In this document: positions 26,115 through 37,659 of the stretch, one piece after another | How positions within the stretch are numbered: the first letter of the stretch is position 1 | How the letters are laid out: each line of letters opens with the position of its first letter | Source: Epiperipatus broadwayi | Lineage: Eukaryota > Onychophora > Udeonychophora > Euonychophora > Peripatidae | Length of the DNA: 64,000 bases | Direction of reading: 5' to 3' | Assembly (NCBI GenBank): GCA_028023455.1 | Contig: JAQFVV010012511.1 | Coordinates: 2,042,165-2,106,164, forward strand | The notes under the pieces: model-generated | What the model was told of the DNA's origin: nothing | Database searches by the model: none | What the model saw: the letters and a program-made list of their open reading frames with translations, nothing else | Position numbers and translations under genes: made by a program

Positions 26115-26309
26115 TTGACGATACCTCATACTAACAAATAAAAATTATGTAGCAATATTATATATATGTTGGTAACTGAGTATAACAATCTTTTTTATTT
26201 GAAACATTTTAACAATTTAATAATAAAATAAACATTTTATAAAAATAAAAAATAATTGGGAATTTTATTTTGTACATTTATTGAAAACAGTAATTAGAAT
26301 TATAACGGT

Positions 26310-26800
26310 AGCAAACTCTCCAGACAATAGTGTCACTCAGTGCATGCCTTAGTAAACAATGGATGCAAAAAAGATTTGCACATAAAATCTCTATCTAGTG
26401 CTTATTCATCCAATAACCACAGACTAATTTCTAGCTTGTGGCTTTCATCAAAGATCTGAGAGCACTGCACCAAAACCTTAAAGTCTATTGCAAACCTCCA
26501 GCAACCATTTTTTACCTATTTAGTTAATTATAAATCTATGAGCCTAAGGGTGCACAATAATGTTTTCACTCCAAGCTTATTCACTTACATAATCATATAG
26601 ATCTGAACTCAGTTCAGTATCTATAAATTTTGATGTTTTGGATTTTATAAAAATCACAAGCTAGCTATTAGTCTGGGGATATTGAATAAGTAGGCACTGG
26701 ATAGGGATTTTATGCATAAACCTTCTTGCATCTATTGATTACTAAAGCATCCATTTGGTGACCCTCCTGCATGGAGATTTGCAACTTGTTTTAACAACTT
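26310..26800. repeat. Hammerhead-repeat copy, head-to-head arms
   Basis: The left arm begins GCAAACTCTCCAGACAATAG in inverted orientation and runs to about 26625. The forward right arm runs from about 26640 to 26800 and ends GCATGGAGATTTGCAACTTG. Both arms have ATAAAATC / GGGATTTTATGCA. The left arm also keeps TGAACTCAGTTCA, a palindrome found in most copies of the repeat. Both arms carry damaged ribozyme cores. Confidence 0.6.
26405..26460 (-). ncRNA. Decayed hammerhead ribozyme core
   Basis: On the - strand: TTGATGA (first C changed to T), helix II AGC-CACAA-GCT, GAAAT, then TAGTC. Helix II is paired as AGC/GCT, like the 18.8-kb copy and unlike the GGC/GCC of the 55.4-kb copy. The lost first C and a G-T pair in helix III make activity doubtful. 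Confidence 0.4.
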
Positions 26801-26804
26801 ATGT

Positions 26805-28405
26805 AAACATAGGAATGGTGATTATATGATGTTTTAATAATTAGAATTGCATTTTTTTTTAAAAAAAAAAAAAACGTTATTAAAATTAATGGCAATTTTT
26901 ATGTCTAAGCTGGAAGACTGATTTACATAAATTTGAATCTTACATTAACAATGATATGAGTATGTTATGTTGGCATTTGGTTTCAACATATTTAAACATT
27001 TACACATTAATCTTTTGCTCATCAATAATTTTACATATATAAATTGTTATAGAGTTAAACCATGGGCTTATCATCTATAGAAATATAACATCATATGCTT
27101 CAATGTTACAGTCAGACATTATAACTCACCTGATTTATCTCATTTCACCTGAGATGTTTGTCCATTTACAATCTAATACTGGATGTTATCTTGATTAACT
27201 ATAGCAGAATTGTAAGAAATATCTTTCTTGTGACCTGAATGAATTTTTAAGATTTATCTGCCCTAGACTTGAATACCATGTATAGGAATGGCAGGTGGTT
27301 TATGCGAACTACTTGTCATTATGTGTACACAGATATATAAAATTTATAATTTTGCTTTGAAATTTTATTTTATTCTTAGTTAGTGTTTGAAGTATTTTTT
27401 AACTAATAATATTTTTAGAGAATTATTAAATTTTGTACAAATGTTAAAAAAGAAAACTGGTATTAAAAAAGACTGATAATTGACATAAATCAAAAATGTT
27501 TTAAGTAAATGATCTTTTATATCTTACTCTAAAAAGAGAAACCTAATCTTTATTATATTTTAAAACTAAAAAAATGTTAAGTAAAAGTAATATTTAGATA
27601 AAAACTAATTCAAACAAATTTTGATAAGGTAATGGCATATTATCAAGTTAATCCATTACTATGAACAAAGTTGATTTCATGATTTGTTTAATTGTCCAAC
27701 CTCACATTTGAGATTATAGATTAACTTACTAATCTATAAACTATGTGCTATATCATTATACCCCTAATCCAAATATGATTGGCCAATATATAAATAGTTT
27801 GTTTATATATATATGACATTACTAAGGTTTTTTTTTTTTTTTTCTGAAAATATCAGTACTGTTTGATTCACATTCTGATATATTAAATTTTTTGCTCCAA
27901 ATGTGACTGAGATAATTAAACATTAGTAGTTATCAATAAAATATGTAGTTAATCATGTGACATTTGACAATATTAATAGCAAACTGAACACATGGTTTTA
28001 TTTGTGATAGTTTGTTATTGCTTACAATCTTTCATTATAATTGATTTTAACATCTTAATATTATGAACCATATGATAAATCTTAATGAGATGTTTACATC
28101 ATTTCAGTTTATGTGGATTTAGGTAAAAGACACTATTTATATTTGGTATGATTTTTTTTTTACATTTGACTTATTTTTAAAGACACTAAATTAAAATAAG
28201 CAATAATAGTCAATAAGTTTGAAGCAAGATGATGCTTCAAACTATAAAATTTTCAACATATTAAGAAATTATTATAATTTATTGTAAAGGTATCAAATTT
28301 ATTGCACACAAAATAGTAATATCACTCTTACCTATTAAATATTTTAATGATTATTATTAATTATTTTTTAAGGTAATGTATATTTTTGGCTCAGATATAC
28401 ACTTT
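26805..28405. other. AT-rich DNA, no gene seen
   Basis: No recognisable protein, structured RNA or clear repeat boundary was found. Confidence 0.45.
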
Positions 28406-28689
28406 AAACCAGTGAACATCAATCTTTTTAAACTCATGGACCACTAAATTTATAATTTTAAAGCTGTGGATCATTAATATGAATTTTTTTAAAAAAGATA
28501 AATACATTTGTAAAATAATGACCAGATAACTTCCATTTTATTAATATGAAATGCACATATTTAATATACCAAAATTATAAATGCTTATTTAATCATAACA
28601 AAATTATAAATGCTTGTTTACCCATAATATCTTTAAAGGTTGTTTAATTGTAACAAAATTATTAAGTTAGTTTAAATATTAGAAAATAA

Positions 28690-30500
28690 CTGAAGTCTAT
28701 TTAATTATTACACATTTTTAGTGTAATATTTGTTCCTGCTTGTTTGAAATAAGGTTAAGGATTTTTGGCTTCAATGATGTTACTGCAAAATGGAAAGCCA
28801 TATTTATTACAAGCCAAGAGTAGTACAGATTTTTAATTGCTGTGACAGTTTAAAATGTCTTTTCACTCAAATATTTTGTTGAAAATTGAATCAAAATTTT
28901 TATTGCTTTTTTTACTCAGCAATGGATATTCACTTTTTATGGAGAACCAAAAATTAGGTCTTGATAAGGATAACTGGAATTTAGCTTTGAGATTCAGATG
29001 ACAGATCGATGAGACTATTTTTCATTCATGCTTAAATTGCTATCTTCATTATTTGCTGCAAATGAATCTATTATCCATATATTGCCATGTCTAGTGTTTT
29101 CTTTTTTGGGGTAATAATAACCAAAAATTTCTGTGAGTGATTGTAAGTACTGTTCAACAATATTTACTACCTTCCAGTTGACATCCATCTCTCTCATTTA
29201 TTCATCAAAATTTGAAAATATTTGCAGATCTTCTTCAACCAACCATGTTTACCACAGTATTATCTTTTTTGAAAAGCATCTATTTTACTTCATAGTGTCC
29301 TTAAGTTGTCATTGCAAGAATATGTTTAGTTCATTTAACAGCAAAAAGATATCTGTCAGGTATGAAAGCTTGGCTACCTACACATTGTCAGACAAGTGTT
29401 CTTGAAATTTCATATTATTTTGTTGCTGAAAAAATAATTTGACTTCTTCATGCAAGGTGAACAATCAGGTTAGTATTTTGCCTTGAAATAGCTATCTCAC
29501 CTTAGCATGAAGAAGAAGGTGGGCATACTAGGAACCTATTACTTCAACATTTGAGGATTGAGCACTTTACGTTGAATTTCATTCATAATTTTAAAAACAT
29601 CTGATAATATTTAATGTATTTCTCAGGACATTTTGTTTGCCACAAGCTGCTCTCAATGTATAATGTGTATAATGCAGTTCATAGACAAAGTATCTGGGTG
29701 ATGAATATTTTTCATCTTTGCAATAATTCCTAAAAGATGTTCAATCATGTTTGTGGCACTATCTATACATATCCCAATACATTTTTTCTCTTAAATTCTG
29801 TGTTCTAGGAAAGAAGTATTAAGTACTTTAAAAACCCCAGAGCTAGTTTTTCTACCCAGCAATTTTGAGAGAACAATGCAGTTCTTCCTGTAATTCTTCA
29901 CACTCAACCCTCATAAAACAAATTAGTAGTGCCTTGTTACTTATATTGTTAATTTGTCAAGTTTATTGAATAAAGCGGTGCATTTTACACATTTTTATAA
30001 ATTGATTTTTAACATCTTCAATCAGGTCTTTAATCATGTGCTTGATGGTGTTAGTGGATATTGGAATTATTTTTAGTTCAGCCTGCTTTTCCAAAATCTC
30101 TTCACAGGCTTGAAACCTACAAGGCTTAATTAATTCTTCTCCAGTCATATATAGCTTTTTATTTTTCATGAACTGAATTGATGTCAGATAAGAAGCTGTT
30201 GATAAGGACATATTTTTGTTGAAGCAGTTACTTGCTTTTGCATATTTTCATGAATTCTTTGAAAATATTCAAGTGGTTTCTTAGGTAAATCTGGGTGTTT
30301 TGATGGCAAGTGTTGTGTGAGTTTTGAAGGTGTCAGGGGATTAGTGGATAAACTCTCAGAACACACGATGCAAAGTGGCCATAGATCCAGCTCATTACCA
30401 GATTCTGGAATAAGTTCAAATTTTAAGTAGTTTGAATCATATTTTCTTGATACTTGGAATTTTTTCTTCTCTTCATCTCCAGTTTGAATGTTCTACCTAA
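28690..30500 (-). pseudogene. hAT transposase, ZBED5/FAM200-like, broken
   Basis: This would be a cut-and-paste transposase with an N-terminal BED zinc finger, an RNase H-like core and a C-terminal dimerisation region. From N to C on the - strand: a BED-finger part with C-x2-C in 'LCIVCSE' and H-x4-H in 'HLPSKHPDL' (30395-30290), then 'KPLEYFQRIHENMQKQV'. 'ASYLTSIQFMKNKK' and 'GEELIKPC' lie at 30195-30120. A 'NTIKHMIKDLIEDVK' stretch lies near 30045-30005. The C-terminal 'YLQSLTEIFGYYYPK' and 'NLSMNEK' lie at 29145-29015. Beyond that comes a hATC-like 'FWFSIKSEYPLLSKK' near 28950-28905. The order matches ZBED5-type transposases. Several frameshifts and stops interrupt it, so no functional product is expected. 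Confidence 0.7.
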
Positions 30501-30978
30501 TGATGCATGATGAAGATTGTGGATGCTCTGATTCATTGATCAGCTTGTGGTTAAGTGAAATACACATTAATATTGTTAGTAGTATCATTGATTACATTAT
30601 CTTTTTGCATTATTAAAGAAATGCAAAATATTCCTTTGTTTTTTTCTTACTCATTATAAATTTATTTCATTTGAATCTAAAACCAAACAAGAAATTATAA
30701 TTATCAAAGTCAAACTATTTGATGCCATCAAATACATGAGTTAAAGAAACTACATGATTATGGTCCTACTTACCTAAAAAGAGCATCTGAGAAATGAAAA
30801 ATTAAAACAATCAGATGAGAATCGATATTCATGGAGGGGTGATTATTATAATGGTCACAATAATACTGAAGCATTGTGTATTTCTTGTTTCCCCCTCTCT
30901 AGTATATTTCATGAATTTAGTGCAATATAAAAGTGAAAATTATTATTCAGAATATAAGAACTTCTTAGTATAATATTT

Positions 30979-31061
30979 TTGTAATCACATTCATATCGGC
31001 TTTTTCAAACCAAATTGTGCAAACGCTTGGTTTGAAAAAGCCGATATGAATGTGATTACAA
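30979..31061. repeat. Perfect 35-bp-arm palindrome
   Basis: TGTAATCACATTCATATCGG and the next 14 bases (30980-31013) are exactly repeated in inverted orientation at 31027-31060, around a 13-bp centre ATTGTGCAAACGC. One more flanking pair also matches. It lies inside the 5' non-coding part of the hAT transposon. The exact arms contrast with the mutated transposase, so it is either a younger insertion or a recent inverted duplication. No target duplication is obvious. Confidence 0.85.
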
Positions 31062-31234
31062 TTGTATACAGACGCTATAAAAAATAAATGCTGATTTATA
31101 ATATTTTTGATTTATTATTAAAAAAAACACAAAAAATTCAAATAATGTCCAGGTTTGTCTGTGGACCACCAAAATTTTATTGTGGACTACCAGTGGTCCA
31201 TGGATCATTAGTTGGTGGCTTTTCCCTTAAAATT

Positions 31235-32155
31235 GTATTCTCATTTAGCATGAAATGCATCTTGAGAATTAAATTTTTTTAGATATTTTTATTCATATAA
31301 TTAAAGTATATGTAATAAAATGAAAATTATAACCATATTAAGCATTTGAAAACTAAATATTTTTTTTAATTGTTTTATTTATATATTCAAGACAAATTAA
31401 AAAATATTTTGCATAATTTAATGTGATTATAAATATAGAGAATTCAAGAGCTAAAAATTTCTGGACTAATCCCCAACTAACAAAAATTTAAAACTACTCA
31501 GTTTGAGCTATTGAATAAAACTGTTAGGTTCATTTTATTAATTTGGTACTTGAATGTCACTTAATCTTCTGAATAACTAACTATCATATTATTATTATTA
31601 TTCATACTGAAAATAATGAACTGCTTATGAAAGTTGTTGTGATCAATAAAAATTTGAATCCATTAATGGATAAATAGTATCATAGCAATATAATTATTTT
31701 TTTTTGCTTATAAACAGTTCATTAGTATAATATTTTGTATTTAACAAAAATATTTAGATCATGTGATGTTCAAACACCAGAATTGATAGGATAAATTTTT
31801 AAGTTTATCTTTTTACTACTGTAATAAACTACGCAGTACTAACATCATTACAGTATTATAATTGTAAAAGCTTTTTATTTTATTCCCAAAGTTTTAGATG
31901 TATTTATTTTCTTCTCAATGAACTTTAATTTTATCATGGAATGTAGTTTATAAGTTGCATAATTCTATACTTACTTCAGTATACTGCAATTTACATTACA
32001 AATATCATCAAGAAATTTTTGATTGGAAAATTATTAGATTTTATTTTTAGTAAAGACTATATTTAAGAAAAAATATGAAGAATAATTAATGGAAATTATT
32101 TTTTATTGCTATATAAAAATACTGTATTGTAAGCTGTTATCACATAACATTTATA
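31235..32155. other. AT-rich DNA, no gene seen
   Basis: Nothing recognisable. Confidence 0.45.
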
Positions 32156-32159
32156 TATA

Positions 32160-32250
32160 CATAAGGAGATTGCCTTGACAATAGTTTGAAATTGTTGTTT
32201 GTTATTGGAATTGTCTAAATGCTGACTGTTTTTTAATGATATATACAATT
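32160..32250 (+). repeat. Dispersed repeat, copy 1 of 2
   Basis: TTGCCTTGACAATAGTTTG...TTGTTGTTTGTTA, GATTGTCTAA-like text and TTGACTGTTTTTTAATGATA-like text recur at 59560-59630 in the same orientation. The family is not recognised. Confidence 0.5.
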
Positions 32251-32339
32251 TCTATCTCAATATTAAAACTAACAAGAAAATAAAAATAGCATTCCAATGT
32301 ATAAAAAAAGGAGTGTGAAACTTTTCATTTATATTGTTT

Positions 32340-32632
32340 TCCTGAAGATTTGTGATGATGGTATTTTAGATGAATTTATTCATTGGACTATTTCCATCAT
32401 CTAATATTAAGTATCGAATGTCTCTAGAAAAATTAAACTTTATTTAAATTTTCTAATTACATTCAACTATTAATAAATAGCAATGAGGTTAGTATAGGCA
32501 CAACATTTCAAAGAGTATTATTGTTCAATCTTCTTCAGGTAATACTGGTCTGACCAACATGGGGATTGATCTTAGTTTTTGAATATTGAATTTTAAGGTA
32601 ACACTCTAACCAACTGATCCATCCAGCCAAAG
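32340..32632 (-). repeat. tRNA-derived SINE, family B, copy 1
   Basis: On the - strand the head starts near 32632. GGATCAGTTGGTTAGAGTG is a clear tRNA D-arm/box A. AGATCAATCCC near 32572-32561 is a worn box B. The body runs through TCAGACCAG and CAACATTTCAAA-like text to CTAAAATACCATCATCACAA and CTTCAGGAA. The whole unit is matched by a second copy at 49.87-50.20 kb in the same orientation. This is established SINE layout; the clade is unknown. Confidence 0.7.
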
Positions 32633-32649
32633 GCAACAATCAATAGAAA

Positions 32650-34765
32650 TTTTATATACTTATTTATAAGGTTCATCCTGATTTATCCACTTTTTCCTAA
32701 GAGCAAAGTTGATTAGTGGTTTCTATGGAAATAATCCAAACAATAAATACAATTTTTCATTTATATATTTTATATGAGCCTAAATCCAATCATTGTCTCA
32801 AGGTTAGTCCATCTTTCTGACATATCCATGACCTTGATTTTAGTCCAGGATAGAGGTAGCTTCAAGTCACAATCAAGTTTTAAGAGTTTTTAAAATAGAT
32901 TGCCATAGTTAATCCAAATAGACATCATTGTACTTGAATATTCCAAGAGCAAATTTATGATTGGAAACAGAATTGCTAAAATAATTTTTAAATTATAGTG
33001 ATTAGAAGAGATGTCAGAACAAATTGATTAAAGCATATAATATTTCTTTTAAAATTATTAGATGGAAAATACATTTAAATTTACCTATACAAAAATTGGC
33101 ATAAGCATTCCAGTAGAATATTAGTCATATAACATGTTTAAAAATTGGGAGATGATGATAGTAAATGTTATAAAAACAATCTATGGATAAAAACACTAAC
33201 ATGTTGTGAAACAAAATCAAGAAATTATTATTTAATGTAAGAATAGAAAGATTAAAGGCAAAGAAAAATATTAAAATATCGAGGAAAATTTTAAATTGTC
33301 ATGTGAGTTAAACATCAATATTAAACTGCAATAGTTTTAGTATAATAAAACAATAACAATTAAATTGTAGCAAAAAGATTATGGGGAAAAAAAGTTTTTT
33401 TTTAGGATGGATGAAAAGCAACAGAAAAAGTAGAAGTGAAATAGTAGAGAAAATGAAGGATTCTTGAAAAATAAGATAGAAGAAATAGAAATAAATGATA
33501 AGAATTTATAAATATATCATGTATTGAAATTATTAAAAATTAATATCTGTTGGGAGAATTTGGTTAAAAAGTAACTACATTACATTTTATTTCATTACAT
33601 TATAATCTATGAAAAGAAAATTGTGCAATAATTAATTTGATATCCATATATAACATATTAGTAACTTTTTTATCACAAAATATTACTTAAACATTTTCAA
33701 AGATATCTCCAAAATTGTATTTACCATAACATGCAAAACCTCACAACATTAATGCTGGTTTGTCCAAAAATGAATTTTACTTTTGCATGTAGTTAAAAAG
33801 TTTATATATATAGCTTTCAATAACAATAATGTAGATACTGGATAACTCCTATTAAGTGTCTATTACTGTTAAGTCATCTAGTCTTTTTTTGTTACTAATG
33901 CAGGTTTATAGTGTCAAAATAAAATATTACTATTATTATGTATTAATTGTGAAATAGCACCATAATTATAAAGCATTAATTTATGCAGTAGATGATAATA
34001 CACACATATAAACAAAATAATATATTACTTATGTTATAGATTAATGTGTCAGATACAATATTCAGGCTAGAGGCAGGCTTTACAGGTGGCATATAATATA
34101 ATGATCTTTAGATATGAAGGTTAACTGTGAAATACTTGTTTACTTATAGAATAGAATGTTTGTTCATCAAAGGCTAAGTAATAATTCTATACAGTGTTTT
34201 TTTCTCTCTCTTTTCCTTCTTTGCTTACCTAAATTACTATTGGAACTGGTCATCTAAGTCTCTTATACTTTCAGTAATCTTCTATACTAACTGCAACAAT
34301 GAAATTGTCTGTTTGTTAAACAATATCTTCAATTTTGCTCTATATGCACAAATATTTTCTAACTCCAATTACATTTTTTACAATTCAAGCCATTGAGAAT
34401 TAAACAAGCATTCACAGAGAAAGGCTTCATAGACTGGCAGTTTTTAATTGTGATTTCTTTTTTGGTGCAATGCAAGAATTAATAAGTCAGTTTGAAACTG
34501 GATTTAAGATAAGTCTTTCATCAGAAAGGTTCTATTTTTAGGCAGCTTACTTAGCGATCGAAAGAGACTTAAAAATACATGTTAAAAATGGCTCTTTCAC
34601 ACAGCCTTGCTAAGTCTTGTGGATTACTCATTACAGAGATAGAAATAATAATAATAATGTCAGTCATAGTGGTAAAGCAAAAAGTAATGATAGTATTAAG
34701 CGTAAGTATTAAAAATTAATTTTTTTCTAAATATAGATACATAGAATATGTAAACTTTACTTAAT
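32650..34765. other. AT-rich DNA, no gene recognised
   Basis: The + strand between about 33000 and 33560 is A-rich with many Lys/Arg-type codons in broken frames and could be old LINE debris, but no motif is left. Nothing else is supported. Confidence 0.4.
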
Positions 34766-34769
34766 AAAA

Positions 34770-36175
34770 AGTCTTTAAGATCAGAGTGTAGAACTGCACT
34801 GTTAATTAAGGAGTTATTAAAACTTAAATATGTATACTACTATGCTTAGTGAACTTCAAATTTTAATAGAATGGGCAGATGGCTAGAAGTTTTTTTGAAA
34901 GGGCAAATCAGATAGAAGATAATGCACAGGATTGGATTTGCTATAATTGTCTATTTTGGTGTCTTTTTTTCTTGGAATTTCTCATTATATCAATGCAAGA
35001 TTAATGGTGTTAAACTTGCTTTGCACAGTAGTATTAGTACTCATTTTATTAGCAACTATGCTCCAATCTTAGTTTCAGAGAATTCAGAGAAATAAAGTTT
35101 TTATTCCTTGCTGGGTAGCAATATTACAGCAATACATCAAATTTTTCTTCATGTACAATTTTAATGCACATATTGGTATAAATTTTGACCAAAAAATATT
35201 GAAAATAATGATAATATAAATTCACATGTTCTATTGTTATTGAATTGTTGCAATACATGAATTAACTATCACTAACACTTTGTTTAGTTAGAAAAACTGC
35301 TATAAAAGAATGTGGATACATCCATGAACAAACAATGGTATTTAATAGCTTACATTATAATTAGAGTAAGAATACAAGAGTAATTACTGTATGAGCACTT
35401 CCAGGTATAGACTGTTGGATGGATTATAGTTTAATATGTTCCAAGATTAAAATGGCAGTTGCACTAAAAAGTACATCTTATTCTAATCTCAGTCACAAGA
35501 AAATTGTTATTCATCCTTTAGAAACATCATAATAAACACTAAAATTGCATATTTAGATCTTCAGGAATATCATATTACTGAAGTATGTCCTTTAAGAAGT
35601 GTAATATGGATACAAGCTCATCTACTTCTGAATTCACTGATCAAAAATAATCATGATTAGGTTTTTAATAATATTGTCATTAGTAATTTGAATTTTAAAA
35701 ATGACATTTTCTGCTAGGCAGAATAATAAATTAAATGTCGAATTTCAAAATAAATATAGAGATCTGATAAGATGACTAAAAATGATTGCTGTTTAAAACT
35801 GCAAAGAAATTAAGAATATTTGCTAATCATAATTCATCCTAGGTGTTTTATTTGATGCATTGAAAGCAACATATGGTAATTCCATTAAATTCAGAAACAC
35901 TATATTATATGATTATAATGACATTCTGTGAATTATAATCATTGCTTGAATAGTCATATGAGAATTGAGAATATATTTTTAATGGTATATTTATTTTATC
36001 TACTTATTTAAATTTGGACAAAGATATCCAGCATGTTGAAATCAAAATAGCTTTTTATAATTTTAAAAATAGAAAGGTTGCATGTTCTGTTGAAATTATA
36101 TTTTTAAAACATGATAGAGATCTATTAACTTAAAAAAAAAAGGAAGATTTTAGAAATATATGGACCAATGAAGTT
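34770..36175 (+). pseudogene. CR1/L2-like LINE, endonuclease half (5' piece)
   Basis: Broken + strand frames spell out, in order, the parts of an APE-type endonuclease from a CR1/L2-like LINE. 'CRTALLIKELLKLK' (34785-34830) matches an N-terminal RRTALIxrELxKY block. 'GLDLL/GFAI' near 34935 and 'ISNYAPILVSENSEK' near 35045-35090 (family iSaYAPT) follow. 'ITAIHQIFLHVQF' stands where the GDFNAR motif should follow. Further on, 'CYKRMWIHP' lies near 35300 and 'LLDGL' near 35410, the latter a relic of the WTDH region. 'ATYGNSIKF' near 35870-35900 belongs to the linker before the RT. The piece stops at a 13-bp target duplication (36163-36175) and resumes at 42932. Many stops: dead. Confidence 0.65.
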
Positions 36176-36811
36176 TTAAGCAGTAAACATCACATGATCA
36201 CCATTTCTTTTTTAATAACAGTTATAAGCAAGCATAAGAAATGGTGATCATGTGATATTTATTGGCTTAAAACCAATCCTGCCTAATAGGATATTGGTAA
36301 ATATGATCAAAGTCATCAAATTGTATAGATACTGAACTGAGTTCAGACCTATATGACTATATAAGCTAATAAGCTTGAATTGAAAATATTATGGTGTTTT
36401 CAATTTAAGACTCATAGTTTTGTAGTTAAGTAGAGATAAAAGGTGGCTGCTGGAGGGGGCATTAGATCCTAAGATCTAGGTGCAATGCTCTCAGATCCAA
36501 GGATCCTCACTGACAAAGGCCACAAGCCAGAAACTAGTCTGGGGATATTGGATGAGTAGGTACTAGATGGGGATTTTATGCACAAGCATTCTAGCATGCA
36601 TTGATTACTCTGGCTTGCACTGAGTGGCAGTACGTATAGAGAGTTTTGCCTGTTTTAATAACAGTTATAAACAAGCATAAGAAATGGTGATCATGTGATC
36701 TTTTTTGGCTTAAAACCAATTCTGCCTAATAGGATAGTGGTGGCTATGGTTATTAAAGAACCAAAGTCATCAAAATATATAGGTACTGAACTGAGTTCAG
36801 ACATACATGAC
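36176..36811. repeat. Hammerhead repeat, left part of the split copy
   Basis: The copy begins with a short inverted block (about 36176-36210, ending ATCACCATTTCTT). It then runs forward through AAGAAATGGTGATCATGTGA (36237 on), AATCCTGCCTAATAGGATA, the palindrome CTGAACTGAGTTCAG, a ribozyme core and the unit end GAGAGTTTTGCCTGTTTTAA. A second unit starts directly (about 36652). That unit is cut at 36811 by the LINE and resumes at 42620. The copy entered the CR1/L2-like LINE with an exact 13-bp duplication, GACCAATGAAGTT, at 36163-36175 and 42932-42944. Confidence 0.75.
36490..36556 (+). ncRNA. Hammerhead ribozyme, core mutated
   Basis: CTGACAA at 36510-36516 has the conserved G of CTGANGA changed to A. 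Helix II GGC-CACAA-GCC, GAAAC, and TAGTC ending at 36539 are intact. Helix I pairs TCCTCA with TGGGGA. The loss of that core G should abolish cleavage. Confidence 0.5.
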
Positions 36812-36889
36812 AATTTTTTATTTTAAGTAATAAACTTTATTAAACAAACATTTAAATATGTACATGAAATATCTACAAATTAGTTTTGA

Positions 36890-37655
36890 TTCACCTTTTG
36901 CCTTATACCAAATTTATCGATCCTGTCCCCCCAAAGCACCACATTGCAAATCTATAATACTCCCATTGTTGAAATGTTAATATTGTTTTCCTGTTAAATT
37001 CTAGAGTTAGGCCTTAAAAATCTTCTTGAAAGATCTTCTACATACTTTTACTGTCTTATTTCTCTTTGTGTGTGTCCCTTTACTCCCACATTTCGCAAAC
37101 AGTCATAGCAGTCCCTCCCCATACCATTTCCATAATCTTTGGCCAGTATTTCAAACACCTAGCAAAATAGTTGTCCCAATCATTGTCAAGTTTCTTCAAC
37201 CAATTAAACTTTTTGTTATCAAAGATTAACGAACACCGGTTTGTCCATATAGTTTTCAATGCATGCATTATCACCATTGTGTTATGAGGTTTGAATTTTA
37301 TTACATTTTGCTTCAATAGTATTTCAAGATTTATCATTGGGGTGTGGAAAACTCTGTATCTTAGCTTCCCAAAATTACTGCATTCTTCTAGTAAGTGTTG
37401 AAATGTTTCACGTTTATTTTTACAAAATGAACAAGTTTCCTCTAAGCTCATTCCCAATCTTTTGTTAATGTATGTTGTGGTCGGTAAAATTCCATTAATC
37501 AACTTGAATATGAATTTCATATATGCCTGTGGTGTATAAATTGAATGGAATTTAACTAGCATCCCTTTCATTGAACAATTTATCCATAAATTTTCATGAG
37601 GTTTTACTCCCCTTCTTATGTCTTTATATCTAATTCCTTCCAAATTTTGCACATT
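36890..37655 (-). pseudogene. LINE ORF2 C-terminal part
   Basis: This open stretch of 190 codons (37652-37080) continues ORF2 after a frame change near 37655. Around residues 74-91 it carries C-x2-C-x7-H-x4-C ('CSFCKNKRETFQHLLEEC'), the zinc-ribbon-like motif found after the RT in many plant and animal L1/Tx1-type elements. The motif is thought to bind nucleic acid. The stretch after about residue 120 has Trp- and Lys-rich text with no known motif. The remainder to 36890 is 3' untranslated. Confidence 0.6.
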
Positions 37656-37659
37656 TAGG

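Larger units (their letters stand above)
28410..31225 (-). mobile_element. Decayed autonomous hAT transposon (ZBED5-like)
   Basis: The left terminus starts CAGTGAACATCAATCTTTTT, followed by a GTGGACCAC-type subterminal motif (ATGGACCACTAA). The right end has mirrored GTGGACCACC and GTGGACTACC motifs (31160-31190), but the last 10-15 bp are eroded. CTTTAAAC (28402-28409) and CTTAAAAT (about 31226-31233) agree in 6 of 8 bases and could be the target duplication. Inside lies a broken transposase on the - strand. The length (about 2.8 kb) suits a full-size element. Its left end agrees in 17 of the first 21 bases with the MITE in the LINE at 40873. Confidence 0.65.
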
